A stretch of 64,000 nt of DNA from Isoetes taiwanensis (GCA_021234155.1 JAJEKV010000021.1:16503563-16567562), one strand, 5' to 3'. Shown: positions 41,020 to 55,187, counted from the first letter of the stretch. The notes: generated from the letters alone by a model not told the origin. Numbers and translations are program-made.

Positions 41020-43000
41020 TTAACATAAATGAAGAATGACAACGCAATTTCATAATACAACTCTTACAAGTTGTGGTATATCTATGCTTTCTAATAACAA
41101 AGATATGGAGAATGATGACTTGCAAAATTATCAGTAGCAAGATGTAAGGATCTGGAATCGAAGAAGAACATAACGGCATACTTCTGTAGCTGCTGCAGAA
41201 TTATGTTATCTTAGTGTTAGCTTCTGGAGGTATTTAAGGCTTAGATCCAAGTTGGCCACACTGATACAACATGGGCGGATGGATAGCATGCTCACAAGGT
41301 TTTATATGAGGAGCTTTTAAAATCTTGCAGTGATAATTTTAACCATGAGATTGAAGCTGCCAACTTGGGACCAAGTGACTTAATTAGATAGATGTAATTA
41401 CATTCAGTAGTCAATTATTCAGTAGTCAATTATGAAGAGCACAAATGCCTAAAGAAGTAAGATTGAAATCCTTGCACATACCTAAAGAATTAAGTGTGAA
41501 AACCTTGGACACATATCTTTAGAATTAGTAGAGCAAAGCTGCTAGGCCACAACAAAGAACTGGTACATTCACAAAAAGAAATGCCCTCAGTGGTCCCAGG
41601 GCATATAAAACACTATATACTGTTCAATAGAAGGTCTAACAACAAACAAAACTTTCGAATACACATGATACATATTTATTACAGAACAAAACATATGAAA
41701 ACAAAGCTTAGGAAAGGACTAGTTCTGAGAGTTAACGTAAATAATGCAAAGATATGACTCACCTTAACTTTGCATTTGATTCATCAGCTTCAAACCAACT
41801 CAAGGGAAGACTAGTTCTGAGAGTTAAAGTAAATAATGCAAAGATATGACTCACCTTAACTTTGCACTTGATTCATCAGCTTCAAACAACCAAGACAAAA
41901 ATCATTTACGCACGCCGTGGATTTGAATTCTGGCCTCCCAGCCGCCCAATAACATTGGACTCTGCTTAGATTTGCAACAAAACTTCATTCCAACAGCATT
42001 CGAAATTTCAACCCTGAACTGGGGGATTCTGGATCGAGTGATCTAGGAGGGTTTATTGCATATGTATGAGGGAACTGGGGGATTCTAGAGCGAGTGATCT
42101 AGGAGGGTTTACTACATAGTATGTCTGAGGGAAATTTACCAAAAAATAACCCTAATTGTTGACTTAATTCCTTTCGTATTTTTGAAATTCCTAAAATACC
42201 CGCAATTCTTAAGTATTTTCCCAAAATAGCCCTTTGCATTCTAAAAATCACCAAAACCATATTCTTACAATAGACGTTATTTTTTACAAGACAAGTGTTT
42301 CTTTGACAAAACCATCGAAACGAAGAGTTTCTTACATCTTGGTGTAGTGCCGATCTCCTTTGCAATTTATTGACAATTTTGATTGGCTAACATCAACCCA
42401 TTTATAAATGCTTTTTCTTTTTGTCAAATAGATTTTGGGTGGGGAAAATATTGATCGCATTCTGGTGATTGCACAAGATTTACCTCATTCATTCTTGATC
42501 TGCACGTGGAAAGGTTTGTGGGTCAAGATCTCAAGGAGGATATCATGACGAATATATCTCATAATTTCACAAAATTTTTGTGTCATCGTCTGCAAGACTT
42601 CCAAAATGGAAAGCCTCAGTGTATAGAGATGTCTTTTATGTTGAAATCTGTCGCTTCGTTCATATTTGTGCATACTGTTTTTAAAATTTTTTGCAAAGAC
42701 CTAAGATATCCATAGGCATAGATCCACTCACATGATTGATAAATCTCAAGACAATTTTATATACCATTTATTATCCTTGCCCGTAAAAATTCAGGCAACG
42801 TTTATGTAGTATTGGCATAACAAATTTCTAGAAATGTACATTCTCAAGAACTTACAAGATAGAAAAGAAGCTTTACTTAGCTGCAAAAACATATTTTGGA
42901 TATATGCAATATGCATCTGAACTGCTAGTGTCAGCTGTTACCAGGAGTTCCCCTTCACTATCAATGACTGCTAAGCCTCAGTATCATCAATTCCTGTATA
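41020..43000. other. No recognisable gene; two local tandem duplications
   Basis: This 3' flank of the first TOM1-like gene contains a pair of about 79-bp repeats (41717-41795 and 41809-41887) and a pair of about 40-bp repeats (42016-42056 and 42072-42110). The short frames are without signature. Confidence 0.45.
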
Positions 43001-43011
43001 ATAAGGTTCTT

Positions 43012-44985
43012 TCAGCGGATAGGCTGGTACGGTGTAGGTAGTGCCCGCTTTGGGGGTAGTTTCCTCAAAATATAGAGAACAAGGGCAGAGGGAGCAATTT
43101 CCACAAGCTGAAAAGGCCCATGAATAAGTTATTGCAACAATTAAAGGGGAAAAAGTATTGGCATAAAAGAGAATGCATAAACATTGTCACTTACAAAATA
43201 GACAGCAGCATTTAATACAGGATGGTCAAGAACATCGAGATCCAGACGTTTATCAAATGCAGCCCATGCCATCTGGTCCGGTATGCCAACAAGTAAACAA
43301 ATCGTCCACAAAACAGCATCACACAGAGTATTTTTAAGCAGTAAAATCTTACAATTGCAGATCTGATTATAAAGCAAGTAAAACATATTGCCGTAACCCA
43401 GCCAACCTGAATATAGGAATATATCAGTCAACAATCCAAAGAAATTAATCTAGAGAAATAAAAAGTTGATTTGAAAAGAAGACAAGGACCTCCCGAAGCT
43501 TTTTGCGACGCCCTTTAGATTCAATAGGAAACCTTTGCAGCATAAGGAAGAGCCTAACAGAAATAAAACCCAAATCAAGATTCACAAAGAAGAGTGCTCG
43601 TTACAAATTAGCTTTTAAGTTTAATGTATTGTTCCCATGCTTTAAACACGGAAGCAGGGAACAAACCAAATGACTAATTCACTTAAACAACATAAAGCAG
43701 AAATCACACAAAAGAGAAACCACTAAACATAAACAACAGTTTTTTCATTCAAATGCTTTAAAATATGGATTTAAGTGTGGACAACCAAACTTACCAAGAA
43801 ATTAATTAATTAAGACTCCCTCAAAAAACCCCTTTTGCAGAATACAATACTTACCGCCCTCCATACAGCAGAAAACCAATGGCGGCAGCAAATGAAACCC
43901 CTGAACAACCATGTCAGACAACTGATATCACTGCTTTTGCGGACCAACAAACAGAAACAAATATACCACAATACCTGCAAAGAAGATTTTAGAAACGCTG
44001 CTGAGAAAGTGGACTGGCTTCCACCACATTCCTAACCATATGAAAATCTATCATCAAAGGAAGTATCTTTAGATAGAGCAGTCAGGAGAAGGTAAAAAAG
44101 CGCTTATAAAACGTTCTTACCTGAACTACATATATGACAGTGTTGACCCCCATAAAGGTTGGACGCAGTTTGTCAGTAGGTAGACTACGTGCCTATCATT
44201 ATATAGTGACAACTTTAAGCAGATTATTTTCTTCAGAAAGCAAACTGGTAGGTTCGAAAAATAAATGCTTATACCTGGTGGTATATTTCAGCCCAAAACA
44301 GAACAAGAAGGGTATACGTAGTAAAAAATAGGAGGCCTGGAAGGTCCAAAAGAAAAGCCTGGAGAATCTGCATTAGAGCGCAAGGTGTCCTGAATCCGTT
44401 CATATGATTATCACAAAACAATAAACATAGTCAAAGTAAAGGATTTCTTGTCAACAAAAGTTATAATCTATAAATTCTAAGGTATATCCCTAGGATTCAT
44501 CACAATTACTAATCTTTGTCAGGATGAAAATTTTCCATACCTCAGGCTTAAGGAACTGAACCTGCTGGCGGAAAACAAAAACAACAGCCCTCACTGCACA
44601 GTAAGATGGTACAATTTTACTAATCCAAAAATTTCTATTACAAGAACCTCGCTTTGAATGCTTTCCCTCACCTCCATTGACCAAGAAATTCAATAAGTGG
44701 AACACTTTTTGAGTGGTCCATCCGTATTCCGGAACCCGAATCTCAATCCTTATAAGTTGTACCTGTTGATAAGGCACGAACCATTAACTTGTAGTTGTGG
44801 AGCACAAGGAATAAGGGGCGAGAATAAAGATTCCTTACAAGGGCAATAGTTGCTATAAGGGCGTAAGCCCCAGCTAGACCATAAAAGAATCGGTCTTGCC
44901 AAACTTTGGACTCATTCAAAGTCTCCCACCAATCCACCCCCGACCTTAATCCCAAATACAGGTAACTAGTCACAGGCCCGTCCAT
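43012..44985 (-). CDS. TOM1: TOM1/TOM3-family multispan membrane protein, copy 1 (intact)
   Basis: Members of this plant family (DUF1084; TOM1, TOM3, THH1) are seven-span tonoplast proteins. In Arabidopsis they are known as host factors that anchor tobamovirus RNA replication complexes; their normal cellular role is little known. Eleven exons on the minus strand: 44985-44839, 44762-44672, 44593-44541, 44367-44275, 44192-44121, 44047-43975, 43900-43855, 43553-43490, 43406-43353, 43272-43195, 43107-43012. They total 867 nt, or 288 aa, close to the 291 aa of Arabidopsis TOM1. Family landmarks: [112 protein letters not shown] and [12 protein letters not shown]. The protein ends YQPIR. The start is the ATG after which the frame matches the family. 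No defects seen. Confidence 0.93.
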
Positions 44986-45221
44986 CTTCAACGCTTGTTA
45001 TTCTTTGCGCTCCTAACCCTAGAATTTAAGTGCTACCATGCCTTTTCTCCAAGCACTTTCAGATCAACGGGCTCGTTTCCACATAATTAAGAAGCCAAAC
45101 TAGGCAGTTATTCAAAGCTTGTGCTTTTGAACTAGCTGGGCCAAATGGGTAGTAAATGAACCTCAATAAAAGCGGCAAATAAGCGCCCACCGGAGAAGAT
45201 TACCTCAGAAGCATCATAAGC

Positions 45222-45371
45222 CCATAAACAGATAAAAACGCTTGATCTTCCTTCCAGCCGCACTGCTATTCTTCCTCTGGGGATACTACTGCTGGAAAAA
45301 GAAGCTTGATCCTGTCCTGGGCTGTGCAAAGACGGCTAAGATCCGTCCGTCCTCAAGTCGTGGCAACATCT
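45222..45371. repeat. Upstream segment of TOM1-like gene, copy 1 (empty insertion sites)
   Basis: The sequence taaacagataaaaacgcttg... to ...caagtcgtggcaa is present again at 58171-58312 and, split, at 60763-60836 plus 61797-61866. Here it joins cccataaac without a gap on its left and catctgatccg on its right. It therefore represents the unoccupied state of the two LTR insertions seen in the other copies. The duplicated block as a whole runs from the gene's last exon (43 kb) to here. Confidence 0.8.
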
Positions 45372-48300
45372 GATCCGTTGACGCCACGCAGGAATATTCG
45401 CATTACTTGCTTGGATGCTTATCTCTGGACGGTTCAGATTTCATCCTTGTCGGATTTCTTCGCTGCCTTCCACCCAAAAGGTGAGGATCATTGCCTTTTT
45501 TCGGCTTTCAATATGCCACGGACTATTTGGTTTTGGACGGCTCAGATGCGCTCGTATATTCATATTAGATTTGTCCATGTCGTGCTTTTCGACCGAAAGT
45601 TGTAGCAGCTTGTAGATGACTAGCACAGAAGCACCATAGCAACAATGACAAGTTTGGTCTCAACAATTTTGATTATGTTAAGTCTGAAAGCGTCACTAAT
45701 ATCTACCATAATAACTTGGGTCTTAGAGGGAGATTGCTTCAGTTGTGTAAAGGACTATACATTGCTCAGAGATTCATTTTTTTCCCAAACAGGGGAACAA
45801 TGGGGGGTTGCACAAACATGAGTTGAGCTTTTTTTTTTTTTTTTTAGCAGGGTTGCCTAACCCCCCCTGCACAAAAGGCTGCAATTCTAGCTATGCCACG
45901 TGTCATGCCACGTCACCCAAAATCAATTTGAGCCGTCCGATTCTCTAATTTCGAATCCTACGGCCATGAAAATTAGAAAACCTAAGAAATTCTCTCCCCC
46001 ACTCGGCTATGGCAGATCCGGCTCACCCCCACAACAAAACCCACGCCCACGCCAGCTATGGCGTGTGTAGTGTTGGCCTCCGACGTCCGAATAGCCCTGC
46101 CGGATGAACTCCGAGAAGAAAGTTACATTGCTCTTCCTCTTCTTTTCTTTCCCCAATCTCCTTCCCTGTTCCCTCCGTTGTGAGTTCCCTCCCATTGTGA
46201 GTGAGCATGCTTTTTCCTTCTTCTCTACTCCTCTCTGTTGGGCGGCCCGTTAGGGTATGGCGGATCGTGGCGTTTGTTGAATATGGCGGGATGGAGAACC
46301 GGCTTTGGCAAGTGATAAGTTCTTCGTTTCTTCCGTCCATCGAGTGGAGATGGTAAGGCTTTGGCTCGTGGAAGCCACAGTTCTCGGCCAAGAAAGATAG
46401 TAAAGAGTTGGGGTTGAAGGGGATCTATCCATTTGGGAAGAAGGGGATGTGCATGATGTGGTATCGGACTTCGTGGTTGTTGACTTTCATCCGATTATCA
46501 CAAATTCCACTAACCGCTAATCCGAGCTTCTTCATATGCCAATGCCCCCACTTCGATTCTTTATTGCTTAATCAATGCCGCTTCTCCTAAGCATATCCAT
46601 TTTTTCACGAGGGATTGTAAGTACGGATTATAGGCGGGGGTTGAAACATGGTAAGACAAGCTTTACGAGCATGAGGATTGGGCAAGATATAATGATCGCA
46701 CGAATGTAAGACAAGCTTTACGAGGGAGAGGATTGGGCAAGATATAATGATCGAGGCAATTTAGGGCAATGTCTTCATGGCAAAGCATGTTCCTTATAAA
46801 ATCCTTATAAAATCCAATCTTACGTATGATATCGCTTTAAAACTATAATTCCAATAGCGTGTCGCACAAGTCTCTCCTTTTCCATATTTTCCGGAGGCGA
46901 GCTATTACGTTGATTAAAGAAAAAAGACAGATCTCAGAAGAATGGTAGCACAAGGAAAAGGAAATTTATAGATTTCTAGCAAGAAGCCTTAAGTCGGATT
47001 TTAGCCTACTTGGCAATAACAGAGCAACAGCAAGAGAGCAGGGGTGGTTCAAAAATTCTGGCAAAGGCTCAGCAGTGGCGGCATCTATGCGGCAATGGCA
47101 TTCTTCCTCATCTCTAGTTTTGCGCCAGAGGCACATCACGCATAATTTTAGAGCAAAGGACAATGGCAGCCAGAAAAGGCTATAGTAGATTTGAGATTTC
47201 GCCTTTGTTTCTCCCTTTTGTTTATTGGCAAGGATTAGCACTTAGAGTAGAGCAGGAGTGGCATGGAAAGATCATAACCAAATTATGAAGAAGCGTAATA
47301 AAACCATATATTTATGAAGAAGCGTAATAAAAGCCATATATTTGTTGAATTCTTTTGAAATCGTTTCAATACTTCATTTTATAGCAAAAAAAGGATCCAT
47401 ACCTTTTATTCACCTACATATGCCCCGCCATAAATAATCCAACACTCAATCAGCTCTCTTGTTGCCATAAATAATGAAGATTATCATCATGATATCATAC
47501 CAAGAAATGTTGCTTTCTCGGAATGCCCCCAAAAAATGTTAATGGATTTTTGTGTGCAAGATCACAATCGAAACTCGTGCAAGCAAACCGCAAAAAGTCT
47601 ATGCAATGGATTTCATCCCATTCTACCAAAGATGACAATGTAATACAAAAACACGATGAAGGAGAATGTATTACGATTTATGAAGAAGAGGGGAAGAAGA
47701 GAGATAGCACAAGTCCCAAGGTTCATCCTCCTCTATGCACTCTACAATAGATCTTCAAGAAAACTCCAAGAGTGGAAGAGGGAGAGAATGAGGAGACATG
47801 CCTCCTCTTAAACTTACACAACAAATCTTAGCCCTTCATCTTTGAACAATCTCCACCATAGGATCCGTAATAACTTACATGTCTCCTAGGATTGCGCCAC
47901 CTCACTCCCATGCTTTAACCACTGAAAAGGACTTTTATACACCTTCAAGTCCAGAATGCCCCGTCGCTCAACATGCAAACCACGACCCAAAGAAACATCG
48001 AACAAGAAGAAGACCTAAGTATACATGCATTCGACCGTGATGGCCGAAAGCGTAATGACATGAGCCACCCACCCCCACCTTGTTACGCCCGCGCTGCTGT
48101 ACGTGATGCTCTCGCAAATCAAGGACAGGAAGCAACTATCGACCGATCACGACGGCCGGACTTCCAAAGAACAACAAGTCGCTAATGTAGCCGCTTTCAA
48201 AACTCCGTGGCAACCCCCAATTAAGCCATAAGAGGGAAAACGGTACATCTCCAACACATTAAACCTTAAAGCATGTTCAAGTAGTTGTTTGATGCCCAAT

Positions 48301-49510
48301 ACTCAGGCTTTTGATTTTTACATAGAACTTTGGCCTTTTTCCACTTGGACTTTTGATTTTTACATAGAACTTTGGACTTTTTCCACTTGGACTTTTGACC
48401 ACAATAGTCTAATCTTTTTTACCAAACGCTTATTTAGACATGATTGAGTAGTAGGGACGTGCATTACGTGCAATTCTTAAATCTCCCTAACATTACACAA
48501 AGGCAACCAAGCCTTTGCAGGCATACCAGAAGAGAAAAAAACCCTAAGAAAATGCAAGCCCGACTGCCTAGCCTTCTTCCCAACCCCCCAGTTACGCTTT
48601 TCTTTTTTTTTTTTTGGGGGTTGGTTGGTTTGTACACGCTTTTTTATAATTCATTCTTTGCAAATATTTTCTTAAATCAGCGTGCACTGAAACTCAACAG
48701 AAACAACTTCCAAATGTATCCCTTTTCAATCTTATTGTATGCGGTCTGCGTCTTAACCGAATGGATGGAAACATTCCAACAAGCTTTGCAATGCCGAATC
48801 TTCCTTCCTGCTTCTAGGCCACAACCGTCTGCAAGGCACATTTCCAAACGCCTTTGGAAACATGTCAAGCCTTTCTAGACTATCGCATAACTTTTTAACT
48901 GTAAAAGAGAAGGATTTTGCCTTTAATTATTTTGCAGATCCAAACAAATTTTGAGACCTCAATTGTAATGCTTCTGCTAAGCAGGATGTCTGTATTCCAC
49001 CTACAACAGGTGTACGAGGAAGTTTCAGGATTAATGCAGGAGGCCGGGAAATTAGATTTAATGGCTCCAAACCCTATTTCTCCCTTATACCCACAAATCT
49101 GGCAAAAATTCAGGCTGCAGAGCAAAGGAAGAACCGCTTCAGCCAAGCTGGGCTCCAGCCAATGCTCCAATCCCGGTCCAATCAACATGAAACTAGAGAG
49201 AAGGAATTGTGTTGCAAGCCCAGAGCATATATTTGCATACCATTTCAAAAAAAAACACCAAAATAGAAACAAATTCAGTAAACCAAACAAAACAAGTTGT
49301 TCAAATTGCCTCAAATGTACCATTTCTTATACAATACTCTACCAGAATCATCCATTGTGAGAATACCCTCCCGCAATCTAAAACTAATTGTGCAAACTTT
49401 ATGCCTTTATATTATTTTATTGGACATATGTTTTACTACATTAAAAATATTATCATTAAGTTTCTTGGGAATGCAAGTTTTGTAAAGCCTATTTTCATAA
49501 TGTTATAAGA
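45372..49510. other. Gene-poor stretch with several two-unit tandem duplications
   Basis: No recognisable coding family. Local tandem pairs lie at 46651-46753 (about 55-bp period), 47284-47340 (29 bp) and 48308-48393 (about 43 bp). A poly-T run (45829-45845) and a T-run followed by G (48604-48620) could be ends of old retroposed inserts. Confidence 0.4.
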
Positions 49511-49512
49511 TT

Positions 49513-50140
49513 TTTTTTGAAGGACAACAAGCTCTATTCACCAACTAAAAACTAGAGCAACATAAAATGCAAAGACAGGATTATAACCCCAGTGGACAAA
49601 CCGATCCAACTGAGCACAACCACCTGCCTATGCAAAAGAATGAATCTGAAGGTAAGTATATCAGATCAGTACTTTCTTCTCTTGATCAAGAGAAGAACAA
49701 TTGTAAGCCATAACAATTTTATTTTGCGCCCACTGAAGAACAATCTCATCTGCAGTATCTACGCCCTTAAAGATAAACAACCTCCTTCTCTTCCAGATTG
49801 ACCATAAAAGCCAGCCACATGCGAGATGAAAAGCTCGTTTCCGTAGTTTGGGCCAAGCATCAGGATAGTTAGCAAGCAAAATTTGCTGGCTAGATCGAAA
49901 CATGCCAAATAGGATCAACAACCAAGACCATGCCTGCCGAAGCCGCTTACACAAGAAGAAAGAATGCTCAATACTCTCAACCCTTTGCTGGCATAAAGGA
50001 CAGATCTCTGAAATCCGATTATCCATTTTATGGACTAACCTGTTGACTCTGAGGCATCTATGGATCACTTGCCACCACAAAACTACTATTTTGGGATGAA
50101 GCAGCTTATCCCATACCCATATCCAAATACTTTTCCATTG
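49513..50140 (-). mobile_element. 5'-truncated LINE, same family as at 1-693
   Basis: The minus strand opens at about 50140 with SIWIWVWDKLLHPKIVVLWW and continues QVIHRCLRVNRLVHK, ICPLCQQRVESIEHSFFLCK, RAFHLACGWLLWSIWKRRRL to the stop at 49661. A 3' UTR follows and ends gtccttcaaaaaaaa (about 49527-49513), the same bases that precede the poly-A of the first LINE copy. Only the RT zinc-binding domain and UTR remain, a typical 5'-truncated insertion. Confidence 0.85.
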
Positions 50141-51341
50141 TTATAAGATGAGCAATGAACCTACATGTTGATAGAAAGGTGCAACCACTGTGGATGTTTC
50201 AAACAATGTAGAGTATTGACAAAGTGGAGCATGCTAGTTATGATATGTTATGATAAGATTTCTAACAACTATGCAAGTCGGAATATTTATGGCAAGCAAG
50301 GTGTGCAATTGTGATTCTAAATAACAATGAATGCGTACAAAACCCAGAGAAAACAGTTTACTAAAGCAAAATCTACATATTCTAGACTGACAGCAGGTAT
50401 ATGTGTCCCAGCCAAGGAATATGAATGAAACTGGTAGAAACAGAGCTTGGAAACCAGGCATTGAGATTGTGGAAAGCAGGGTAATAAGTATCTTGAGGAT
50501 TGAGCTTGGTAGCATGTCCTATTTCTTGAAGATATAGGTTCGTACTGATAAATGCATTTCTTGTAGGAGTTCCTATTGTCGGGTTAAAAATGTGGGGGAA
50601 TGAAAAGCCTTTCTCGGAGACATAGGAGCCTAAGGAGACATAAGAGTAGAAGGATGTTTCATGTTGTCAAAGTAGTATTAGATGGAGACCTTAGGGAATA
50701 TGTTTTTGGAGTTATAAACCCAAGAGAAAATATTGAGGATTTTTCACTTGAATAGATGAATTAGATAGAAGTTTTAGCTTTTCTTGAGTTCGATCTAATC
50801 GCCCCAATAAGCATGGAGTAGATAATTCTATAGAACCCATCTTGAAAGAAAATTTTGAAGCCTTATTCAATCTGGTCAGGAGCTTTATCTCACATTTGCC
50901 TTGCTGAATGAATGCTTATATTTGAGCAGAGCGACTTGAATGAATATCTATTTTTGAGATGGGAATGCCCTTTTTACGCTTGCTCTGTTTATAAAAAATC
51001 ATCAAAAGGTCATATTGTCTATAAAAGGTATGGCCTGAATTAAAAGCCAACACTTACTTACATGAATCAGTTGATGGGGAAATCCTAGTCCAGGACAGAG
51101 AAGAGGACAAATGTGTCATTCTCACTCACCCCTATGGGCCCCTATAACAGCGGAAGCAAATACTACATCAGCACTAGCAATAATAGTAACAAATAACTAG
51201 CACGAAGGGTAGTGAAAACCATCTATCTGTCGCATCTGATACATCAGTATAACTATACATCAACAGATCTCCCATCCAACTCAGACTCTTGAAAAAGTTG
51301 ACTGACAGTTGGGGTCTCAAAAAAGAAAGAAAGAAAGAATA

Positions 51342-51489
51342 ATTTCTATCGTCCACGGAGACCAATCGGTCTATAGGACCCAATGAAGGAGCGCAACAAA
51401 CTTATTACTGTAAAGAATGATTTCTATCATCCACGGAGACCAATCGGCCTATAGGACCCAATGAAGGAGCGCAACAAACTTATTACTGT
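51342..51489. repeat. Two-unit tandem repeat, ~78-bp period
   Basis: The unit atttctatc.tccacggag... through caaacttattactg is present at 51342-51411 and 51420-51489 with two or three differences. Confidence 0.75.
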
Positions 51490-51576
51490 CCGGGTTAAAA
51501 AGTCACCGCTCCGAAGGGAAAAATCGTGGCAGTAATAAGAATGTTGTCAAGCTGTACAAATATACATCATCATGAA

Positions 51577-54500
51577 CTATATGCATATACATAGCTGTTT
51601 TTGGAACTCCAAGGGTCTCCTCCTCTTATCTGCATATTGTTTCTGTTTGTTCTGTGCTGTAGCAATATTATGTTGGATAATTCTCAGCTGTGTTCCAATA
51701 CCTTCTCCCATAGTCTGAACCAAATCTACTTTACATTGCGGACTACACCAGGTCAACGGATATCTGCATTCTTGTCCATATACCGCCTCAAACGTGCTCA
51801 TTTTTATGGAATCCTGATACATGTTGTTGTAGGCAAACTCGATTAAATATAGGTAGGATTCTCAAGAATGTGGATGTTCTTGCACATACATCCGAAGCAT
51901 GTCTTCCACAACCTGATTAACTCTTTCCACCTGGCCATCCGTCTGAGGATGATATGCGGTGCTCATCCGCAACTTGGTTCCAACTCCTTGGAACAAAGCT
52001 TGCCAAAACTGACCAATAAAACGTGTATCTCTGTCTGACACAATTATTTTAGGCATTCGATGCAAATGGAATACATCCTGGATAGGTCGATAATGAGAAT
52101 CTTCCTGGATTAACTGACTTAAGTTGCTGTCTCACTGATTAATAGCAATACTAATTGGAGCACAATATGATCGTTGGGACAATGCGTCTGCGATTACGTT
52201 ATCCTTACCAGGCTGATACATTATAGTAAAATCATATTTTTGCAACAATTGCATCCATCTCTTTTGGCGATTATTCAGCTGCGACTGTGTTACAAAGTAT
52301 TTAAGACTTTGATGATCAGTCTCAAGGAGAAATTTCTTACCCAAGAGGTAATGTCTCCATAATTTCAAAGCATGAACAATCGCAAGCATCTCCAAATCAT
52401 GTGTTGGATAATTCTGTTCAGCTAGACTGAGCTTTTTAGATTGATACGCACACACATGGCCGTCTTGCAGTAAAACACCCCCAATGCCAGTGCCTGAAGC
52501 ATCAGTTACTACCCAAAATTCTCGTTCCATGCAAGGAATCTTTAGAATAGGTGCATGCATAAAGCATCCTTCAAAAATTGAAAGCTGCGCTGGCATACTT
52601 CAGACCATTGAAAAGCTAGATCCTTTTGAAGCAGGGTGGTCAAAGGAGCTGCCTTCTTAGAAAATTGCGTAACAAACTTTTGATAGTATCCAGCTAAATC
52701 TAGAAATGCTCTAATTTCTCTTACAGATTGAGGTTGAGGCCATTCCTGTAGGGCTTTCGCCTTTTCAGAATCCGGTTCAATTCCCTTGCTGGATACAACA
52801 TGGCCTAAATAAATCAACTGCTCTTGAGCAAAACTGCATTTGGAAAGTTTACCGTAGAGCTTATGGTGTCTCACTCAAGAGATTCAAAACTGCACGCAAG
52901 TGCTCCACATGCTCTTCTAACATTTTAGAGTAGATCAGAATGTCATCAAAGAACACGAGTTGATCAAGTTGAGCCCAGAAAACGTCGTTCATAAGCCTCA
53001 TAAAAGTGGCTGGTGCATTAGTAAGCCCAAATGGCATTACTGCAAATTCATAATGTCCATATCTTGTACGGAAAGCAGTTTTAGGAATATCTTCTTCCTT
53101 AATTCTGATCTGGTGGTAGAAGCAGTCTTAGAAAAGAATTTGCTACCACTTAATTGATCAAACAGATTATCTATTCTTGGCAAAGCATAACCATTCTTGA
53201 TAGTAATATGATTCAGCAACCTAAAATCAACACATAGACGCAAACTGCCATCCTTTTTCTTTACAAATGAGACAGGAGCTCCAAATGGAGATGTACTAGG
53301 CCTAATAAATCCTTGCTCCACTAATTGTTCCAACTGCTTCTTTAATTCCACCATATGTACAGCATTAAAACGGTAAGGAGGTCGTGAAGGTGGCGCAGAT
53401 CCAGGGAACAATTCGATTTCATGGTTCACCTCACGAAAGGGAGGTAATTCTGTAAGCTTATTAGGGAATACATCTTTGAATTCCTCCAACACAGTCTGAA
53501 TAAGTTGAGAAACGACAGTTTCTTGCACTTCCACGGTTTTGGTTAGCATTCCGACATACATAATCCCCCCTTTGTGCAAATAGCGCTTAGCTTGCATAGA
53601 CGATAACACAGGAGGACCATAAATCATAGGGCGACTACTCAGTCTCTTAAATGAACTATCTGACAATGTGCAGAGGATAGATCTCTCCTTACAATCTATA
53701 TAGGTGCCTACGGCTCTCAACCATGATATTCCCAGAATTAAATCATACTTCCCTAGATCAAGTACCTCAAAATTAGCACGGAATACTAATCCACAGAGTT
53801 TAAATTCCAACTGAGGAATATAACCATTTGACATCTTAATCACATCGTCTGCTAATTCTACCAATCTAGGGTGCCGTGCAGTCACACGTAAACCCAACTG
53901 ATCAACCAATCTAGGTGAAATGAAATTATGCGTACTACCACTGTCAATAAAAAAATGGAAAGATTGTGTTTGAATGCTACCTGGAAGATGAATAACGTTA
54001 GTAGCAAGGTATTTTGGAGGATCTCCACCAATAGCATAGGCGCGCATGTCTGGTTCCGCTTTTGATTCTTCCGGGGTAACAGCTTGGGCCCGTGCAAGCT
54101 CTCCTCAGTTCGAGCATTCCGTGGGCCAGCAACACTCTGCGTACTCGCTGCTCGTCTATTCCAATTTCCTGGAGTTCCACCACTAGCCTGAGGCTGATTA
54201 CGACGGTTTCCATAGGCGGCATTTCAATCATAGTCAGCAGTTCCAGCAACCTGCTGCCCGACATTATTCATATTTCTCCATTTACGGGGACAATGTGCCG
54301 CATTATGCCCAGCCTCCTTGCAGAAGAAACATAATCCTTCCCGACGGCATCGTTCTCGTTCTTCCTGGCTCATCTGAGCTGTTGCATTTGTCTGCCTTGC
54401 AGGTATAGGACGTACATTTCCTCCAGGACCACCAGGAGCAACAAAATCCCTCTCTCTCTGCTTGGGAAGATTTTTCCTTGCAGGCTTCCAGTGTTTGGCT

Positions 54501-55187
54501 GCTTCTTCTCGACTTTGCTTAATCCTATCCTGGACTTGCTCTTTAAACTTAGAAACTCTTATAGCTTCTTCCAAGCTAGGATATGTCACTCCCCCTACTA
54601 ACAGAGTTAGCTCGGGCTTCAACCCACGAATAAACTTATCAGCTAACTGTGCCACAGTCATAGTAGGTCCATATGGCTACAATGCCCTGAACTTATTGTC
54701 ATACCCTTCCACAGTGTCCTCTTGGACAAGATTCTGGAATTTGTTCATTTGCTCCAATTCAAAACCAGCAGGTAAGCAATGGAGTTTGAAAGCGTCCTTA
54801 AAAGTATCCCATGAAATTTAGCTCAGAACCAAAAGATTATCTTTCTTATACTCATCCCACCATATCTTAGCAGGTCCAGTCAACAACATATCAGCAAATA
54901 ATTGCCTTTCGCAGCTATGGGGTTTTCTTTACTTCAAAATAGAACTCAATTCCCTTTAGACATGCATCAGCATCCTCATCCGTGGTATCCTTACCACTGA
55001 AAGTCTCCCGTTTGATCTGCTTCAAAACCTTATTAACTTCATCAAGGCCATCATCCTTCTTAGCAACTTGTTGTTGCATACTGGCCAGTTGTTGCTGCAT
55101 AGCTGCCAAAATCTGTTCAGTTATGCTCGGAGGGTTATTACAACCTCTAGCTCCCGAATTGTCACCCTCGTTTCCAGACATCCTGCT
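51577..55187 (-). mobile_element. Ty3/gypsy retrotransposon, decayed (gag-pol, no LTRs seen)
   Basis: Gag starts [14 protein letters not shown] at about 55184 and ends with a zinc knuckle CFFCKEAGHNAAHC (CX2CX4HX4C, about 54300). Protease follows with [12 protein letters not shown] (about 53950). RT begins at [16 protein letters not shown] and contains [20 protein letters not shown] and, after a frameshift near 53130, the catalytic [10 protein letters not shown] (about 52930). RNase H shows VVTDASGTGIGG and ADALSQRS (about 52170). Integrase is only partial: KIIVSDRDTRF, STAYHPQTDGQVERVNQV, FEAVYG. Its zinc-binding N-terminus and the first part of the core are deleted at about 52090-52140. There are several stops and frameshifts. 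The 5' LTR and primer site are missing; gag abuts the TOM1-like gene directly. Confidence 0.9.
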
